Part shown: positions 58,673 to 64,000 of the stretch, piece by piece
Layout: each line of letters opens with the position of its first letter
How positions within the stretch are numbered: position 1 is the stretch's first letter
NCBI GenBank assembly: GCA_003988855.1
Contig: QYAI01000008.1
Location: forward strand, 308,445 to 372,444
From: Arachnopeziza araneosa
Taxonomy: Eukaryota > Ascomycota > Leotiomycetes > Helotiales > Arachnopezizaceae
DNA: 64,000 bases
Reading direction: 5' to 3'
Translations under genes and position numbers: made by a program
Notes under the pieces: generated by a model
Databases searched by the model: none
What the model saw: the letters and a program-made list of their open reading frames with translations, nothing else
Told to the model about the DNA's origin: nothing

Positions 58673-61600
58673 CTATATTACACTAACATTATGACCATCT
58701 ATTGGCGCGACATATGTCTGATAAGCGGCCACTTCTAGCCTCTTTCTAATTTCCTTATCTTGTTCTAGTTCCTGCCATATGTCTGTTATACTTGGCCAGA
58801 ATTCCCTTTGAAAAACATCAACTGTAATCTCACCAACTGTCGAACCCACAAGTAACAGAAAGAGAACAGCCCACCAGGTGAGTTCTCGTCCGAAGTGCTC
58901 TAGGAAGCCTTCATTGAGATCCTCGGGGCCTAGGTACCCTTTCCACGCAAACGAGAATATAAGGTCCCAGGCAAACCACCCGGAGACAGTTACTGTAAAT
59001 GCAGCAATTGGTATCCAAGTTCGATAGTAGTAGTTCAAGATTCTACGGGCTTGTCAGTATGTCCATTCCTGTTCGGCATACAAAGGGACTTACAAAAGCT
59101 TGAAGTTGATAAAAATGACACACGCAGTGGCGGCTAAGGTTCCAATCGCATACACCCGTTGATCTTGCATTGTAGGGATAATGCCATATAGACTGTGGGC
59201 CAGGAACCACACCCAACAGCCCTCAGCAATGGCACCGGCCATTTTAGCAAAGCACTTTGGTAGGTTGAAAGCTTTATTGTTTTGGCCATGACGGTAAATC
59301 TCTGGCACAGCTAGTAGCGTAGTTGCTGAGAGGTCTTGCTCGAGAACTCCTGGAATGAGGACACACAGTGAAGAAAATAGCGTGTTCCACACAGTTAAGA
59401 ATGTAGTCTCGTATAATGTAGTTCCTGTATAACCATCCCAGAATTGATAAAGTATTTCTGCTTTCCGTCAGCAAGAAGATTGAATTTTTGGGGAAGGATT
59501 TCTTTACGAATTGAGTAGAACATCATCTCTTTCCAGAATGTCAGGAGTATGAATTTTGCGGTTCGAATATAGTTCCAATGTCCATGTACTAACAGCAACC
59601 GCTGCAGGAACCTGAATTGGGCGATTGAGTAGTCAGCGACTCTACTGGCTTGCAGGCCCTCTCTGCCGCTTATTCCAACTCCAACACTATTAAAAAGATT
59701 AGCATCGGCTATCAAATATTTTATATGTAGTTGGATAGCAGCCAGCTCAAAAGTGGACATGGGTCTGAGAGACGATTATACTAACTGCGCTTCTTTGATC
59801 ATAGCTATATCGTTGCCTCCGTCGCCGATTGCGAGGGTCAGAGGCATTTTGACTCGGTCTCGAACACTCTTCACCATTGCCGCTTTTTGAGATGGAGAAG
59901 CTCTACAGCATATAACAGAGTCAACTTGAAGAAGGAGTTCATAGAAAACCGACTCTGCACGCTCATTATTTTCCAATTCTGTAAGTAATTTCCCATCAAC
60001 AACCAGGACACAGTGTTTTCCACAGCTATTTGCTTCAGCTATTGCTTCAGATATTCGACTCTCAACATCTCCGGTGTTCTGAGAAGATCTGTGGTGTAAA
60101 ATTATGACTTCGGAGTCTGGTTTGCATATCTGGGATGAGTGTGCGATATTGATCGCAGTTTCTCGTTTGTCCCCTGTTAACATCCATATCTTGATATTAG
60201 CTCGTCGAAGCTTCTCGATTGTTTCTGGCACACCCTCTTGGAGTTTGTCTTCAATTGCCGTAGCTCCAGTGAGTTCGAAATCTCGTTCAATCATCTCCGC
60301 CGCTACTTCGATCTTTTTTTGCCGGTCCTGCAGACTGGTAGTGGCTTTTTGAAATTCTTCCTTCCAATTTGAATATTCCTCATTGGTAATGAATCGGTGC
60401 CCATATATAAGAGTACGAAGCCCTTCTGTAGCAAATCTCTCAATATCTGAGAGACAGCTATTCAACATGTCCTCTTCTTGATTCAAATTTCTAAAGCTTG
60501 TTGGCGTGGAAGGGATATCTTGGTAGTGCTTGATTTTCTGTTTCATGACAGAATCTGCCCCAGGGTATTGGAATCAGTGTGTTTATTTTGGTGGCAAAAC
60601 TTGAGGTACATGGCTAAACTTTACAGACATAATGAGACATTAACAATTGTGTGGTTAGGTTAGCTTACCTGCGCCTTTGCAGAAGAGGCAAATTCTTCCA
60701 TCCTCAAGTCTCACAATCACAGACATCGACTTCCTCGATGGGCTAAATTCAATCACGTCAAGAATTTCGTACGTATGGCTCACCACCTGCCCTGTCCCAA
60801 TTAGAATTATAACCGATTTATCACTTCTTTCTATAAGTTCATAGCCCAGATCTCGAGCAGCTTCAACCAAAGCAAGCTCGTCGGGTGATTCTGCCTGATA
60901 CGCGATCTTTCCTTCACTTTCAGATTCTGGAAAACAAGTGTGACAAGTTGCCATGGCTAAAAGAAGGAGCTGGGTCTTTTGAGAAATGACATCATCATGT
61001 ATCTCTAGATGCTGCACCAATTCAGCAGTGCTGCTCTCCTCTGATGAGTCGATCTGAGGGCCGGGTTCTGCAATATCGAACTGATGATTATGAACCCAAG
61101 ATCTTCCGGCAACGCTCATCTTTTTGAAAACCATCACATTTTCTGTTAATGTTCCGGTCTTGTCCGAAAATATGTGTCCTATTTGTCCAAGGTTCTCAAA
61201 AAGCGACTGAGTATTGCAAACCATTGGAGTGTTTGATATTGGATCGTACATTGCAATGTCATGAAGAAGACTAAATTGAAGATACCTCATGACCTCCATG
61301 CTTATGAAGAGAGCCAGAGGAACCAAATTGTTGAATTCAATTGCAAACCCAATGATCGTGTCGGCATTGTCGAAATGAGCTCCCTTAAGATACCACATGT
61401 AGTTCTCGTGGCGGTGGGTCCACCATGCGTATAGAGTAGAGAATATAACTGTGAGGATAAACACAAAGATCGCCAGAGAGATGACTATACAGTTCGCTGC
61501 GCTTTGCATTGCTGGCGCCTTCGCTTGCGGCTCTTGGCTTGCATTCATGCGAATCTTACACTCTTCACCTGTGTTGATCACAATACCAATAACTACCTGA

Positions 61601-62970
61601 GTATTTCTGAGCGTGCTTCCTCTGTAAAGAACATTCTTCAATGTCAGTGGCAAAGTCTCATTATCGACAATTACCATTCCATTAAAAGTGTAAAGATCAG
61701 GGTTAGGGTCTTCGATCTCAAAGTGAGCCCGGCATGTTTTAATATCGTTCAAGGTTTTGCACCTTCTGGCAAGTTGAGGAGGGGGATTCCGAGCTTTGAA
61801 ATTGGTCTCTCCGTCTAGAGCCATGGTTTCAACATATGCAACGCCATTTCGACCATTGGCGTAAAGAAGCGCGATATCGGCAGGCACTTCGTCCCCTCTT
61901 TTAAGTCTAATGATATCACCGACTTTAAGATCGACCCATTTGACAGAATTCCACATTCTGTGGATAGAGGCTGGATCTTCACCAGAAAGGTTGTCTTTGG
62001 ATGGGTCCTTGCTTCCCCGAGGGCTCAAGATGGAAATACCCTCAATGGATATTCTCCTTCTCAGCCCGTTCACAATCCTCATCAAGTGATCTTGCACGGT
62101 AACCGCGAGAGCATGTCTTCCTCGACCTGGTGTACAACCATCTTCGCATAACACGCACAGTCGCTGGGTTTGCTTTCCATTCTCCACCCTGTCCATTCTA
62201 TACCGTTTAAAGTCGTCCCAACCTTCTCTCGCAATGGTTAAAGCCCAGAAAACCAGCAAAGGAACAAGATTAGTAAATTTACCGGTTGTAGAAAACCCTG
62301 AGAACATTCCTAAAATCGCTGTCACTAGGAAGTAGACATTAGAAGCCTTTCTGAGTTGAAATATTATCTGAAACGGAACGAAATTCCAAATGGTATATCG
62401 ACTTGAGCGGATCTTATTGCTCATATATGGGTTTCCCGTTCGGTCATCTGTGAGGAGTTGCGCCCTGTTCGTACTCAGAAATATTTTGCGCTGATTCTTG
62501 ATATGAGAAATCCTGGCTCGTCTGAGGAGCAGGTGTAGGATATACTCATTATACCAGGGTTCCAGGAAAGTCCAGAATTTATACTTCCCAGTTTCCCAGA
62601 TCTTTTTTCTCGCTTTTTGGAAGTTCAGTGTACCACAGCCTCTTGTAGCATGACTTCTTGCTTCATAATTGGATTCTCTCGCTGAACCAGTCAGGCTCGA
62701 GCTTTGCTTGACTGGTGCTAGTATGCCAGAAGGACTACATAGCTCACGACTTGAAGCGGGTAGGCATTCATTCAGCTCAATCCTCTCAGTGTCCCTCTTC
62801 TCCTTTCGCCGTGACCACAACAAACCGAAATCGCGACTTGTTTCTTTCTCCGAAACTTCCGAGTTATCCGAGGGCTCATTTTGGCCAAGTTCAGTTTCTA
62901 TCTTGGCCAACTTCAAAGTCTCAAGAATCAAATCTGGTAAACTCAGTTGTCTCCATCCGAGGTCAACCAT
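58673..62970 (-). CDS. P4-type ATPase, Dnf3-like phospholipid flippase
   Basis: Five exons (62970-60669, 60554-59786, 59686-59508, 59457-59094, 59042-58673) give 1327 aa, with phases 1, 2, 1, 2. The order is that of a P4-ATPase: cytosolic N-terminus, first membrane pair (about 210-255), actuator domain with LDGETN at about 385, second membrane pair, phosphorylation motif SDKTGTLT with Asp603, nucleotide domain (SPDELALV, FCKGADS), LTGDKRETA, GDGGNDIAM, then six C-terminal helices (FLTVWNTLFSSL, LEQDLSA). Wording after DKTGTLT (ENVMVFKKMSVAG) and EAHVGVGI suggests the Dnf3 group, which flips phosphatidylserine or phosphatidylcholine in late-Golgi membranes, usually with a Cdc50-type partner. 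All splices rebuild conserved motifs. ATG 62970 is the first in frame; a longer N-terminus is not excluded. Confidence 0.92.
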
Positions 62971-64000
62971 CACTCTGCGAGTTTTGTAAGACGATTGATG
63001 TATAGGTATGATATTCTCGTCTAAACGATGACTTGTACCGATAACTGGTAACGACAGTGGACATCAACTTGTAAAATAAAATTTTCTAAAGGTTGGAGGC
63101 GGCTTTATGCTTCTTCATGATGGGTTTCTGAATCTGCGCGTGATTCAGAGTTCTCATGATTCATAGATCAAGAAAGAATGTATTGCACCTCATGTGAGTT
63201 GGAAACTCTCCACTTCCAAGTTTGTAAGCTCACATCATTATCGGCGAAGGCGTGGAATAGACCAATCAGGAGAGCGAAAGATAACATGCGCAGGAAGCGA
63301 AAGATCTCTGTCACATGTCCCGCACGTGCCAAGAAAATCAATATTATCTTTCCCTCTAAATCTGCCTGGAAACTAAAGACTCTTATTTAATCAACTTAAA
63401 AAAGCTCTAGATTATCTTATCTCGTTTTATGTATAGAGATGGTCGTAGAGTTCTATACAATAAGAGAGCTGTACACTAGGTGTCGTATTAATTCGTAGCT
63501 TACTGTCAAAAACACATTTTAAATGTCTTGTGTTAAATTCGACTTTTAAAGCAATCCGGAAGATAAAGTCTCTAACAACGTAACGTAGACAATAACTTAG
63601 TACTCTTGAGATCTCATATTAATGTGTAGTATATATTTGTTTACTTATTTAAAACACAGAAGCGTGCTACGACTTATTGCATACTCAAATCCACCGGACA
63701 ACCGCCCGCACTAGTCATCCGCCCAACCGAAAAATGCCACCTGCACCAACTTTACTAATTTTACTACCTGAAAACGATAGTTTCTATGCTTATTGACATA
63801 GGATAATTTGATTTCCGCCTTTAGCTCTAAAAATAACATGTAACTCTACGAAACAGCTTTTAAGCTTGGTTTGCAAACTCTTTCTCGCTGTAAGACCTTT
63901 ATGTAAGGGTTCACGATTGCACGGTCAGAACACGTGAATGATGAATCTTATGTATTTCAAGAAGGTAAAGCTGAAGAGCACCAAGTGCTTGAAGCTTTCT
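62971..64000. other. AT-rich intergenic end, no gene seen
   Basis: About 1 kb upstream of the flippase gene. It is AT-rich, with only short frames on both strands. A CACGTG core lies near 63930-63940. It may include the promoter of the flippase. Confidence 0.5.

Noticed and set aside
1..64000. tRNA, rRNA, CRISPR array, intact transposon or secondary-metabolite cluster
   Set aside because: Reading both strands gave no B-box-like tRNA signal, no regular spaced repeats, no transposase or reverse transcriptase motifs and no synthase genes. Weak or very short elements could have been missed.

Overview
The window is nuclear DNA of a filamentous ascomycete. Genes carry short introns (about 47-115 nt) with GT..AG ends and CTAAC/CTGAC branch points. 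It encodes the fused tryptophan enzyme TrpC, a group I G-alpha subunit ending in CGLI, a fungal Zn2Cys6 regulator and a GPI-type cell-wall protein. The mix and style suggest Leotiomycetes (Helotiales-like), but that placement is inference. All gene models were built by hand from splice signals and reading-frame phase. Every multi-exon intact model adds up to a whole number of codons.

Layout. 1-16.9 kb is dense and housekeeping: the tail of a membrane protein, a BRCT-WGR protein without a PARP domain (-), TrpC (-) sharing a 230-bp divergent promoter with nucleoporin Nup188 (+), a Sac7-type RhoGAP (-) and the mitochondrial chaperone Tim9 (+). 16.9-20.8 kb has no recognisable gene. 20.8-24.8 kb holds a Ser/Thr-rich cell-wall protein (+) and a quercetinase-like cupin (-). 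26.5-31.2 kb holds a Zn2Cys6 regulator (-) and an unknown 314-aa protein (-). 33.5-36.6 kb holds a small predicted secreted protein (-) and the G-alpha subunit (-).

39.2-46.0 kb looks like an accessory pocket. It has an orphan-like single-pass membrane protein, a GrpB-family remnant that lost its core, a previously hidden 67-aa eight-cysteine secreted protein, a decayed 2-oxoglutarate/Fe(II) oxygenase pseudogene, and a 77-aa protein with three CxxC pairs.

47.0-63.0 kb is housekeeping again: Mak11 (+), an M20 amidohydrolase (-), splicing factor Spp2 (-), the NuA4 scaffold Eaf1/Vid21 (-) and a Dnf3-like P4-ATPase flippase (-). The last kilobase is AT-rich and empty.

The genes do not form one pathway. 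The most interesting points are the eight-cysteine secreted protein, a possible 810-nt exitron covering the repeat region of the cell-wall protein, two GC-AG introns, the internally deleted GrpB gene and the decaying oxygenase. No tRNA, rRNA, CRISPR array or intact transposon was seen.
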